Below, piece after piece: positions 16,472 to 24,913 of a stretch of 54,339 nucleotides of DNA (the first letter of the stretch is position 1; every line of letters begins with the position of its first letter). The position numbers were made by a program, and so were the translations under genes. This DNA is from Patescibacteria group bacterium (GTDB lineage: Bacteria; Patescibacteriota; Patescibacteriia; 2-12-FULL-60-25), in the NCBI GenBank assembly GCA_018830865.1, contig JAHJRN010000016.1, forward strand, positions 1-54,339, read 5' to 3'. The notes under the pieces were generated by a model that worked only from the letters and a program-made list of their open reading frames with translations, was not told the origin of the DNA and made no database searches.

Positions 16472-18385
16472 ATGTGCGGCATCGCAGGATATGTCGGGAA
16501 CGGTTCGCGCGAGGCGTTGCGTCGCATGGGCGAGGCAATCGCGCGTCGAGGCCCGGACGACCACGGGACGCATGAGGCGCCGGGCGTCGGTTTCGCGTTC
16601 CGCCGGCTGTCCATCATCGACGTCGAGGGTGGTCATCAGCCGATATCGAACGAGGACGCGTCCGTCTGGGTGATGCTGAACGGCGAGATCTACGGGTTCG
16701 CGTCCCTGCGCGATGAGCTCATCCGGTCCGGGCATCGGTTCCGTACGCGGACGGACACGGAAGTCGTCGTGCACGCGTACGAGGAATGGGGAGACGCCTG
16801 TTTCGGGCGGTTGGAAGGGATGTTCGCCCTGGCCATCTGGGATGCGCATGCCCAACGCCTCGTCCTCGCGCGTGACCGGCTGGGCAAGAAGCCCCTGCAT
16901 TGGACGACGCGGAACGGGACTATCTGGTTCGCCTCGGAACTCAAGGCGTTGCTTGCGGCGGGTATCGTCGATCGGGATATCGACCCCGTGTCCCTCGGCC
17001 TGTATTTCCGGACGGATGCGGTGCCGACGCCGCGGACCATCTTCCGTGGCGTCTCGAAGATGGAACCCGCGACGGCTATGGCTTGGCGGAACGGAGAGGT
17101 GGAACGGACGTGGTCGTTCTGGCGATGTCCCTTGGATGTCATGACCGACCCTTCCCCAAAGGATGTTGTCGCGGGCCTAGGTGCATGCGTCGACGGTGCT
17201 GTGCGGGAGCGCCTCGTTTCGGACGTGCCGCTCGGACTCTTCCTGTCCGGAGGCCTCGATTCCGCCGTGGTCGCCGAGAGCGCGAGCCGGCAGTCATCCA
17301 CGCCGCTCAAGGCGTTCACTGTCGGGTTCGACGAGGCATCGCACGACGAGACGCCCATCGCACGTATGGTCGCGAAGGCGCTCGGGCTCGATCATCACGT
17401 CGAGACGCTGACGGCAGGGGATGCGCTCCTCATGCTGGACGAGGCGATTCGCGTCCTCGACGAGCCGCTCGCGGACCCATCCATCCTGCCGCAACTCCTC
17501 CTTTCTCGGTTCACACGTCGTCATGTGACGGTCGCGTTGTCCGGCGACGGGGGTGATGAGCTCCTGCTCGGCTATCAGCATATTCCGGCCCATGTCTGGA
17601 CGCGTCGTCTCGTGCGGCTTCCCCTCTCGATCCGATCCGTCGCCGCGTCGCTTCTCGCCTCGGTCCCAGCAGGGGGAGGTTATTTCAGTGCTGGCTTCAA
17701 GGCTCAGCGCCTCGCCCGAGGTATCGCCATCGACGATCCGTGGACTCGCGATACAGCTTGGCGCGGTGCATTCACGGCCGACGGCCTTACGTCGATTCTC
17801 GCACCTGACGTCGCGTCCGCCGCATTCGTCGGCACAGCGGAGACAACCCTGGCGTTACGCGCCGATGAGGCCGTATCGGACCCGTCGGATGAGCAGGACG
17901 ATTTTTGGAAGCGGTGGACATGGGCCTATCTCCGGACGTTCCTCATGGACGACGTGATGGTGAAGGTGGATCGCGCGACCATGTGGTACGCCCTTGAGGC
18001 GCGCGCGCCGCTCCTGGACCGCGCGGTCGTCGAATACCTCCTGAAACTTCCACCGTCGTTCAAACTGGGCCGATGGTCCGGCAAGCGACTCTTCAAGGAT
18101 CTCCTTCGTGGCAAGGTCCCGGACGCGGTCCTTCGCCGTCCAAAGCACGGGTTCGGCGTCCCGGTCTCGGACTGGCTCCGTGGTCCGCTCGCGGCCCGAC
18201 TCGCAGACCTCACCTCGCCGGACTTCCTTCGCGAACAGGGGCTGTTCGACGCCGACGCCGTCGGCCGTCTTGTCGCGGAACATAGCGCAAAACGGGTCGA
18301 TCGGCGGAAGGAATTATGGGCTTTACTGATGTTTCAGCTGTGGTACCGTAGGTGGATGATGCGCGACACATCTGAACGCCTTTGA
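16472..18385 (+). CDS. asnB: Asparagine synthase family amidotransferase, copy 2
   Basis: A 637-residue paralogue of the protein at 2312-4150, with the same domains. MCGIAGYVG supplies the nucleophile Cys2, followed by RRGPDDHGTHE, LNGEIYGF and LEGMFALAIWD. In the synthetase half are the PP-loop LSGGLDSAVVAES and VALSGDGGDELLLGY. The alignment with copy 1 is partial and the sequences are clearly different, so this is not a recent duplication. It may amidate a uronic acid or amino-sugar acid of the glycan; real asparagine synthesis cannot be excluded for either copy. It is followed after 1 base by a methyltransferase. Confidence 0.93.
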   Translation: MCGIAGYVGNGSREALRRMGEAIARRGPDDHGTHEAPGVGFAFRRLSIIDVEGGHQPISNEDASVWVMLNGEIYGFASLRDELIRSGHRFRTRTDTEVVVHAYEEWGDACFGRLEGMFALAIWDAHAQRLVLARDRLGKKPLHWTTRNGTIWFASELKALLAAGIVDRDIDPVSLGLYFRTDAVPTPRTIFRGVSKMEPATAMAWRNGEVERTWSFWRCPLDVMTDPSPKDVVAGLGACVDGAVRERLVSDVPLGLFLSGGLDSAVVAESASRQSSTPLKAFTVGFDEASHDETPIARMVAKALGLDHHVETLTAGDALLMLDEAIRVLDEPLADPSILPQLLLSRFTRRHVTVALSGDGGDELLLGYQHIPAHVWTRRLVRLPLSIRSVAASLLASVPAGGGYFSAGFKAQRLARGIAIDDPWTRDTAWRGAFTADGLTSILAPDVASAAFVGTAETTLALRADEAVSDPSDEQDDFWKRWTWAYLRTFLMDDVMVKVDRATMWYALEARAPLLDRAVVEYLLKLPPSFKLGRWSGKRLFKDLLRGKVPDAVLRRPKHGFGVPVSDWLRGPLAARLADLTSPDFLREQGLFDADAVGRLVAEHSAKRVDRRKELWALLMFQLWYRRWMMRDTSERL

Positions 18386-18386
18386 T

Positions 18387-19157
18387 ATGCAGGAGAAACA
18401 TGGCGAATGGGCGTGGCAGTGGGCGAATTTCCCGGACGTGGATGAGTGGCTGTTTTCGGATTGGATCGCGCCCGTGACCCTGGAGGATTTTCGCGGGAAG
18501 CGCGTCCTCGACGCAGGATGCGGGGGTGGGCAGTATCTCTCGCTCATCGCGCCGTACGCGCGTGAGGCGATCGGCGTGGACCTGAACACCGCGCATATCG
18601 CCGCGGAGCGCAATCGCGTCCACCCGAACGTGCGCACGGTCGAGGGCGACATCGCGCTTGCCTCGTTCCCGGAGACGTTCGATCTCGTCTACTGCATCGG
18701 CGTCATCCACCACACGGACGATCCAGACGCGACGTTCCGGAACCTCGCGGCACAGACGGCACAAGGCGGCCGCACGGTCGTATGGGCGTATTCCCACGAA
18801 GGGAATTTCTTGAACCGCACCCTGGTCGAAGGCGTGAAGCGCCTGTTCGTCCTCCGTCTGCCGAAAGGCGTCGTCCGCGCCATCGCGTACGTCCTCGCGA
18901 CGCTGATGTATCTCCCGATCTACACGCTCTATCTGTTGCCGCTCCCGTGGCTTCCATACTACGAGTATTTCCGGAATTGGAGGAAGCTGACGTATCGCAT
19001 GAATATCCTGAATGTGTTCGATAAGCTGAATGCCCCGCAAACGCATTTCATCACGCGCGACCGCATCGAGCGCTGGTTCGTCGAGAACGGGTATCGCGAC
19101 ATCCGTATCCTTCCGTATCGCGGCGTGAGCTGGCACGGGGACGGCGTGAAGGTATGA
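18387..19157 (+). CDS. SAM-dependent methyltransferase with membrane-associated tail
   Basis: A 256-residue protein. VLDAGCGGGQYLSLIAPYA (motif I), AIGVDLNTAHIA, VRTVEGDIALASFPETFDLVYCIGVIHHTDDP and GGRTVVWAYSHEGN place it in the class I methyltransferases. A hydrophobic segment (VVRAIAYVLATLMYLPIYTLYLLPL) near residues 170-195 suggests membrane contact. The last residues HGDGVKV overlap the start of the radical SAM gene by ATGA, so the two are coupled. Confidence 0.85.
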   Translation: MQEKHGEWAWQWANFPDVDEWLFSDWIAPVTLEDFRGKRVLDAGCGGGQYLSLIAPYAREAIGVDLNTAHIAAERNRVHPNVRTVEGDIALASFPETFDLVYCIGVIHHTDDPDATFRNLAAQTAQGGRTVVWAYSHEGNFLNRTLVEGVKRLFVLRLPKGVVRAIAYVLATLMYLPIYTLYLLPLPWLPYYEYFRNWRKLTYRMNILNVFDKLNAPQTHFITRDRIERWFVENGYRDIRILPYRGVSWHGDGVKV

Positions 19158-20578
19158 CGGAGACGACGAACCTTGCGAGGAAGCGCGTCGTGCTGCTGAA
19201 CCCGCCCGGATCGCGGAAGTACTTCCGTGACTATTTCTGCACGCTCGTCTCCAAGGCGCGATACTACTACCATCCGGTCGACCTCATCTACCTCTCCGGC
19301 ATCCTCGACCGCGCCGGGTGGTATGTCGAATGCGTGGATGCCATCGCCGAAGGATTGACGCCTGAACAGACAGCGGCCCGCGTCGAACGATGCGCGCCGG
19401 ACCTTGTCGTCTACCTCATCGCCTCGCCGTCCTACGACGAAGACGTCCCGTTCCTGACGATGCTGAAGGGACGCGTCCCGCAAGCGACGTTCGTGGGCTC
19501 GGGCGACATCTATCGCGAGCTGCGCGAACGCGCGTTGGAGTTGCATTCGTTTTGCGACGCGGTCCTCACGGATTTCTCGACGTCGGATTTGACGGACTGG
19601 CTCTCGCGGACCGAGGACACGCTCGTCCGGAACGTCATCTACCGCGCGGCGGACGGACGTATCCTCGCGGGCGAGGAGACACATGGCCGTGGCGCGTACC
19701 ATCTGCCCGTCCCGCGTTGGGACCTGTGGCCGCTCGACCGGTACATCTTCGCGTTCGCGCGTCATCGCCGGTGGGCGACTGTCCTCACGGATTTCGGGTG
19801 CCCGTTCTCCTGCCTGTTCTGCCCCATGAGCACGACGGGATACAAGCTGCGCGACATCGACACGGTCATCGACGAAATACGTCTCCTTCGGAGCCTCGGT
19901 ATCCGCGAGATCTTCTTCCGCGACCAGACGTTCGGCGTGGACCGCGTGCGGACGCAGGAGCTGCTGCGCCGCATCCGCGAGGAGTTCCCGGGCCTGTCAT
20001 GGACCTGCTGGTCCCGCGTGGATCTCGTGACGGCGGATTTCCTGAAGTCCATCGTTGAGGCGGGGTGCCACACCATCATGTTCGGCATCGAATCCTCCAA
20101 CGAGGACGTGCTGAAGCAGTACAAGAAGAACACGCGGCGTCAGCAGATGGAACAAGCATTGCGTATGTGCGAGGACGTGGGGCTTCGCACCGTCGGGACG
20201 TTCGTCATCGGCCTGCCCGGCGAGAGCAAGAAGTCCATCCTCCGGACCATCGAGTACGCCCGCGACATCCCGCTCGACTTCGCGTCGTTCAACATCGCGA
20301 CCCCGCGGTTCGGCTCGACCTTCCGCCGTCTGATGAAGGAACAGGGCGCGGTCGACCTGGACCGCATGACGTACGATTCCTCGAAATCGTCGCCGACGTG
20401 GACCGGGGACGCGGGGACCGATACGCTGTCCAACAAGGAAATCTTCCGGCTGCAACAGCGCGCCATCCGGCGTTTCTATCTCCGTCCCTCCTACCTGTTA
20501 CGCCGCCTGCGCCGCATCCGTAGCGCGTATGAGCTGTACGCGCAGGTCCGCGAAGGGTGGGACCTCCTGATATCCTGA
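19154..20578 (+). CDS. B12-binding-domain radical SAM protein
   Basis: A 474-residue protein. Residues 1-150 form a Rossmann-like B12-binding-type domain (RVVLLNPPGSRKYFRD, HPVDLIYLSGILDRAGW), but no DxHxxG base-off motif is seen. The radical SAM core has Cys216, Cys220 and Cys223 (GCPFSCLFCP) for the 4Fe-4S cluster, FFRDQTFGVDR, IMFGIESSNEDVLKQYKK and VGTFVIGLPGESKKS. The C-terminal part is basic. The family often does C-methylation or other radical changes on lipids, sugars or natural products. The neighbours (methyltransferases and GT2 genes) suggest a glycan or lipid carrier as target. It overlaps the methyltransferase start by ATGA. Confidence 0.87.
   Translation: MTETTNLARKRVVLLNPPGSRKYFRDYFCTLVSKARYYYHPVDLIYLSGILDRAGWYVECVDAIAEGLTPEQTAARVERCAPDLVVYLIASPSYDEDVPFLTMLKGRVPQATFVGSGDIYRELRERALELHSFCDAVLTDFSTSDLTDWLSRTEDTLVRNVIYRAADGRILAGEETHGRGAYHLPVPRWDLWPLDRYIFAFARHRRWATVLTDFGCPFSCLFCPMSTTGYKLRDIDTVIDEIRLLRSLGIREIFFRDQTFGVDRVRTQELLRRIREEFPGLSWTCWSRVDLVTADFLKSIVEAGCHTIMFGIESSNEDVLKQYKKNTRRQQMEQALRMCEDVGLRTVGTFVIGLPGESKKSILRTIEYARDIPLDFASFNIATPRFGSTFRRLMKEQGAVDLDRMTYDSSKSSPTWTGDAGTDTLSNKEIFRLQQRAIRRFYLRPSYLLRRLRRIRSAYELYAQVREGWDLLIS
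20568..20576 (+). promoter_or_regulatory. Extended -10 promoter, leaderless type
   Basis: TGATATCCT: a TGn extension plus TATCCT at 20571-20576, 6 bases before the ATG at 20583. It overlaps the radical SAM stop codon (20576-20578). No convincing -35 box is visible. Confidence 0.5.
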
Positions 20579-20582
20579 ACCT

Positions 20583-21455
20583 ATGGCACGAGACATCAGC
20601 ATCATCATCCCGGCCTTCGACGAAGCGGAAGGCATCGTCCCGACCATCGAGCGCGTGAAGGCCGTCGCGTCCGCGAACGGCTGGGACGCCGAGATCATCG
20701 TCGTGGACGACGGGAGCACGGACGAGACCTGGGCACGTGCGGCGTCTGTCGGTGCCCGTGTCATCCGGAATCCGGTGAATGGGGGATACGGCCTATCGCT
20801 ACGGCGCGGCATCATGGCCGCGGAGTCCGATATCGTCGCCATCACGGACGCGGACGGGACCTATCCGGTCGAGGACCTGCCGAAACTGTTCGTGTCTGTC
20901 CGCGACGGCGTGGATATGGCCGTCGGCGCGCGGCAGGGCAAGGAATACCGAAAGGGACGCTTCAAGAACCCGGCGCGCGCCATATTCCGCATCATCGCGG
21001 AGTTCGTGGCCGGTCGGAAGATCCCGGACATCAATTCGGGTCTGCGCGTCATGCGCCGGGACACGCTCCTGCCGTACCTGCCGCAGACATGCCTCGGCTT
21101 CTCCTTCACGACGTCCATCACGCTCATCCTGATGCTGAACGGACACTTCGTCACATACCGGCCCATCGCCTACGCGCCACGCGTCGGGTCGTCAAAGGTC
21201 CGGCATGTCCGTGACACGCTCCGGACCGCGCAGATCATGACGTCCATCATCGCGACGCATAATCCCATCAAGCTCGCCATCATCGTGGATATGGTCGCGG
21301 TCGTCGCGATTCTCCTCGCGTTCCTCGCCGCCTGGATATTCCCGCTGGCCTCGGCCATCCCGGTCGTCGTGGCAGGAGGTCTCATCGCGACGCTGCCGGT
21401 CGTCTTCATGCTCGGATGTCTCGGCGAGGTCATCCGCATCCAACGCCTCCGATGA
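20583..21455 (+). CDS. GT2 family glycosyltransferase with C-terminal membrane segments
   Basis: A 290-residue DPM1-like enzyme. ISIIIPAFDEAEGIVPTIE, IIVVDDGSTDET, NGGYGLSLRRGIMAA and AITDADGTYPVEDL (DxD-type) form the catalytic domain, with INSGLRVMRRD and GFSFTTSITLILML as in polyprenyl-phosphate sugar synthases. Two hydrophobic spans lie at about residues 230-255 and 258-280 (IIVDMVAVVAILLAFLAAWIF; IPVVVAGGLIATLPVVFML). It likely loads a sugar onto undecaprenyl phosphate. It overlaps the large fusion gene by ATGA, so the two should be made together; the membrane domain of the fusion could use its product (inference). Confidence 0.9.
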   Translation: MARDISIIIPAFDEAEGIVPTIERVKAVASANGWDAEIIVVDDGSTDETWARAASVGARVIRNPVNGGYGLSLRRGIMAAESDIVAITDADGTYPVEDLPKLFVSVRDGVDMAVGARQGKEYRKGRFKNPARAIFRIIAEFVAGRKIPDINSGLRVMRRDTLLPYLPQTCLGFSFTTSITLILMLNGHFVTYRPIAYAPRVGSSKVRHVRDTLRTAQIMTSIIATHNPIKLAIIVDMVAVVAILLAFLAAWIFPLASAIPVVVAGGLIATLPVVFMLGCLGEVIRIQRLR

Positions 21456-24400
21456 TGCATTTCCGATTGCCGTCCCTCCGACGGTCCTTGTTCTGGCCCA
21501 GTCTCGCCGCGTTCCTCCTCGCCGCGGGGTTCGTCATCGTTCAACCTGGGTCCATCGCGAAGGATGCAGGGGAGTATGACCGGCTCGCGGAGTCCGTCCT
21601 TCGAGGTCGGTATGAGCTGGACGGTGCGCCGAGCATGCTCCGCGAACCCGGCTACCCGGTCTTCCGTGCGGCCGTCAAAGTGTTCAATGATCATCCGGCG
21701 TCTATCCTTTGGATACAATCGTTGCTCTTTGCTTTTTCCGTCGTTCTCGTCGGCAGCGCGTCCCGTCGTCTGATGCCGGAGGCGGGGAGCCTTCCTGCAT
21801 GGGCCGCCGCCTGCTCCTATGGCCTCGCCGTCTACGCGTCGCGACATCTCCTCGAGATCCTGACGGCCTTCCTCCTCTCGCTCGTCGGCTGGCTGTTCAT
21901 CCGCGCCACGGAGACGGAGGCGCGTCCGACCTGGCGATGGCTGCTCGTCGTCGCGAGCGCTGCGTTGCTGTTCACGCGATTCTCGTTCATCTTCGTCCCG
22001 GTCACGCTGTTCGTATGCCTCGCGGTCCTTGAGGCGCGACGCCTGCGGGCTTGGAAGAAGCCCCTTGTCTCCGCCGCCGTCTCGATGGCGACCGTCGGCC
22101 TGCTGCTCGCGCCGTGGGTCGTCCGCAACGGCATGACGTTCGGAAGTTGGGGTGTCGCGGGCCGCACGGGCATCCAGATCGCGGCTCGGGCGTATAAGGC
22201 CGAGGCGTCCTGGTCGCGGTTCGGCGCGAGCGCATCGTCGGTCTTCGTCGGACGGACATGGCTCGCGACGCTGGTGCCTGGCGCCTCGCCCATCTTCCTC
22301 GAACAATGGAAGGATGTGTGGGCACGCGTCGCGGAGACGCGGTCCCGGGCGGATTCGGATCAGGCGGCGGACGCACTCCTGAAGGCGGAATCGATGGCGC
22401 GCATCCTCGCGACGCCCGGGACGTTCTTCCGCGCAGGACTCTGGTCCGCGGTCGACACCGGCCGTCTCCTCGCGCTTCCATCGCCCATGTCGCCGGAGTT
22501 CTCCATCGAAAGCATGTTCATCGCGCAATCCGAGGCGGGGACCGTGACGTGGAAGCATCTCGCCGTCGCGGCGTTCGCGTTCCTCCTACAGCTGCTCTGG
22601 TGGATCGGTATCGCGGCCGGCACCGTCGTTGGGTTCCGCAGGTTCGGGTTCCGCTTCGTCCCGGGTATCCTTCTGTTCGCGACCGTCGCGGCGCATCTGC
22701 CCGCGGACGATATCGTCCGCTATGCCGCGCCGATCTATCCGTGGATTGCTTTCATATTCATAATGCCGATTATTTTGAAGTCAGGTACATGGGATGCTAA
22801 CGTTAATCGATTTAATGAAGAAGGCGTCTCTCGCCCCATGTACAAACGTTCAATTGATTCGAATCTCATAGAGGCGGCAAATTTGGCGTATCACGAAGCG
22901 GAGGCCGGTCTGTATGACGCCTCACATCCAGAGATCATCTGGTGCGAACGATTGCATTGGGATGATTTCGCGGTGCGACACGTCGATTCAAGACCACGTC
23001 CCATTTCCATACTGGACATCGGCGCAGGGACCGGATTTGTCGGATCGGTCTTGAAGGGTCATCTCCATCAAGGTGATCGATACGTCGCAACCGACATTTC
23101 GCCGGAGATGTTGGAGATTTTGAAGAAGAACCTCGAGGGATGTCCGTGCGATGTCACGACGGCAATCGCATCTGCGGATCGTCTCCCTTCCCCGGAGCGA
23201 GCTTTCGACATTGTCGTGGTGAACAGCGCGATGCATCATTTTCCCGACCCGGAGAAGTGCTTGGAGGAGGCGGCCCGTGTCACGAAGCCTGGTGGCATCG
23301 TCGTGGTGATGCATGAACCGAATCTCGCGTTCGCGTCGTCTCCCTTTTCGAGACTCGTCGCGAGTCTCAGCTCCGTGATTGCGGCCCGCATCGACGTGCG
23401 GAAGGGGAATGCGGTGCGTCCGGATTACACGTCCGTATTCGCGCACGTGAACGATCGCCTCATGTCCGGCGGATTCATCACGGAACCGCTGTCGCGACCT
23501 GAAATCCAAGGACTGGTGGACGTCCATTCCCCGACGGCGCGCGGCCGTTATGAGGCTGTCGGTTTCGATGTGCGGACATGGCTCGCAGGAGCGCTTTCGG
23601 GATGGAAACTAGTCCGTTTCGAAACGTACAATCATCTCGGGAAGCTGGATCCCAACGCGTTCACGTGGCGCCGTGTCATCGAACGCGTCCTTGGGACATT
23701 CCGGCCCAGGAAAGGTTCGTTGTTTTCGTTCATCGCGAGGAAACCGGGGAGATGCAACGTGTTCATGACGTGCGACACCTATCTGCCGGACATCGGCGGC
23801 GCGGAGATCCACGTATTCGAGCTGCAGAAACGTCTGAGGGAAATGGGTCACAGCGTCACGCTGTTCGTGACGAACCCGAAGCCATCGACAGAAGACGAGA
23901 GATATCCCGTCATCCGCGAACAATGGTCGCTGTCACGCACGCCCCGTCTGCTCCGGCGGATTTGGATCGCCTCGAAAGACGCCGAAATCTACCATTCGCA
24001 TTATTGCCACAAGCTCGCCATGCTGACGGGCGTCGTCGCACGCGTCCGCCGCAAACCTTTCTTCATCACGTTGCACGGTCTCGGCATCCTGGATCATCCG
24101 GGGACGCCTTGGATCTACGACAAGGCCCACAGGTTCTACCGGTGGACTTCGTTGCATCTTGCGACCGGAATCATTTCGACGAGCGAGGATCTGGCGATGG
24201 TCTGTAGGCGGTATCTTCCAGATGAACGGATCCATGTCATCCCGAACGGATTGGACACGTCCGCATTCGATCCGTCCCGCATCGTACCTTCTGCGGATCC
24301 GCGGTTCTCGGACGCGTCACCTCTTATCCTCACAGTGCGTCGTCTCGTCCCGAAGAACGGCATCCATTACGCCGTTTCCGCGATGCCCCATCTCCTCCGA

Positions 24401-24913
24401 AGATATCCGAAGGCGAAACTCGTCATGGTCGGCGACGGGAGGATGCGGGAAGCGATTCAGGAACGGGCGCGGAGGCTTGGTGTCGAACATGCGTGCGTGT
24501 TTCTCGGGTCCGTCCCGAATCGCGAAATCGCGCCAATCGCCATGCGTGCGGACGTCGTACTCTTCCCCTCGACGGCGGAATCGACGAGCATCGCCTGCGC
24601 GGAGATGATGTCCCTCGGCAAGCGCATCGTCGCGAGCCGTGTGGGCGGCCTGATCGAATTGCTCGGCACCGACGAGGAACGCGGTTGGTTGATGAAACTG
24701 GTTCCTTGGGAGTCCTGCGACTACGATGCGCCAGACGAATTGCCCGAAGACAGGTATCGTGCGCTGGCGGATCGCGTCATGGATGCCTACACGTCGTCGG
24801 AAGGAACCCGGAAGACGGACGCGGCTCGTCGATATGCAATGGAGGAGTTGGACTGGTCCGTCATCGTCAGGAAGACCTTGGAGACGTATCGGTCTTTCCT
24901 TGCGGATAGCTGA
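21452..24913 (+). CDS. Three-domain fusion: GT-C-like membrane domain, SAM methyltransferase, GT4 glycosyltransferase
   Basis: An unbroken 1153-residue frame. Residues 1 to about 440 are polytopic membrane with GT-C features (KDAGEYDRLAESVL acidic loop, YPVFRAAVKV, about 8-10 spans). Residues about 465-740 are a class I methyltransferase (YHEAEAGLYDASHPEI, LDIGAGTGFVGSVL near 519, NSAMHHFPDPEKCLEEA, TKPGGIVVVMHEP). From about 763 a GT4 domain follows (FMTCDTYLPDIGGAEIH, ITLHGLGIL, ILTVRRLVPKNGIHYAV, MVGDGRMREAI, PSTAESTSIACAEMMSLGK). The join at 22751-22820 is AT-rich (23 of 70 bases G or C by my count). An internal ATG near 22838 could start a separate methyltransferase-GT4 protein. The 3' end overlaps the convergent flippase gene by 47 bases. 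It could be an assembly artefact or a recent fusion. Confidence 0.8.
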   Translation: MMHFRLPSLRRSLFWPSLAAFLLAAGFVIVQPGSIAKDAGEYDRLAESVLRGRYELDGAPSMLREPGYPVFRAAVKVFNDHPASILWIQSLLFAFSVVLVGSASRRLMPEAGSLPAWAAACSYGLAVYASRHLLEILTAFLLSLVGWLFIRATETEARPTWRWLLVVASAALLFTRFSFIFVPVTLFVCLAVLEARRLRAWKKPLVSAAVSMATVGLLLAPWVVRNGMTFGSWGVAGRTGIQIAARAYKAEASWSRFGASASSVFVGRTWLATLVPGASPIFLEQWKDVWARVAETRSRADSDQAADALLKAESMARILATPGTFFRAGLWSAVDTGRLLALPSPMSPEFSIESMFIAQSEAGTVTWKHLAVAAFAFLLQLLWWIGIAAGTVVGFRRFGFRFVPGILLFATVAAHLPADDIVRYAAPIYPWIAFIFIMPIILKSGTWDANVNRFNEEGVSRPMYKRSIDSNLIEAANLAYHEAEAGLYDASHPEIIWCERLHWDDFAVRHVDSRPRPISILDIGAGTGFVGSVLKGHLHQGDRYVATDISPEMLEILKKNLEGCPCDVTTAIASADRLPSPERAFDIVVVNSAMHHFPDPEKCLEEAARVTKPGGIVVVMHEPNLAFASSPFSRLVASLSSVIAARIDVRKGNAVRPDYTSVFAHVNDRLMSGGFITEPLSRPEIQGLVDVHSPTARGRYEAVGFDVRTWLAGALSGWKLVRFETYNHLGKLDPNAFTWRRVIERVLGTFRPRKGSLFSFIARKPGRCNVFMTCDTYLPDIGGAEIHVFELQKRLREMGHSVTLFVTNPKPSTEDERYPVIREQWSLSRTPRLLRRIWIASKDAEIYHSHYCHKLAMLTGVVARVRRKPFFITLHGLGILDHPGTPWIYDKAHRFYRWTSLHLATGIISTSEDLAMVCRRYLPDERIHVIPNGLDTSAFDPSRIVPSADPRFSDASPLILTVRRLVPKNGIHYAVSAMPHLLRRYPKAKLVMVGDGRMREAIQERARRLGVEHACVFLGSVPNREIAPIAMRADVVLFPSTAESTSIACAEMMSLGKRIVASRVGGLIELLGTDEERGWLMKLVPWESCDYDAPDELPEDRYRALADRVMDAYTSSEGTRKTDAARRYAMEELDWSVIVRKTLETYRSFLADS

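Noticed and set aside
21170-22558. 462-codon minus-strand open frame
   Set aside because: Extreme Arg/Glu content and no domains; it mirrors the GT2 and fusion genes on the plus strand.
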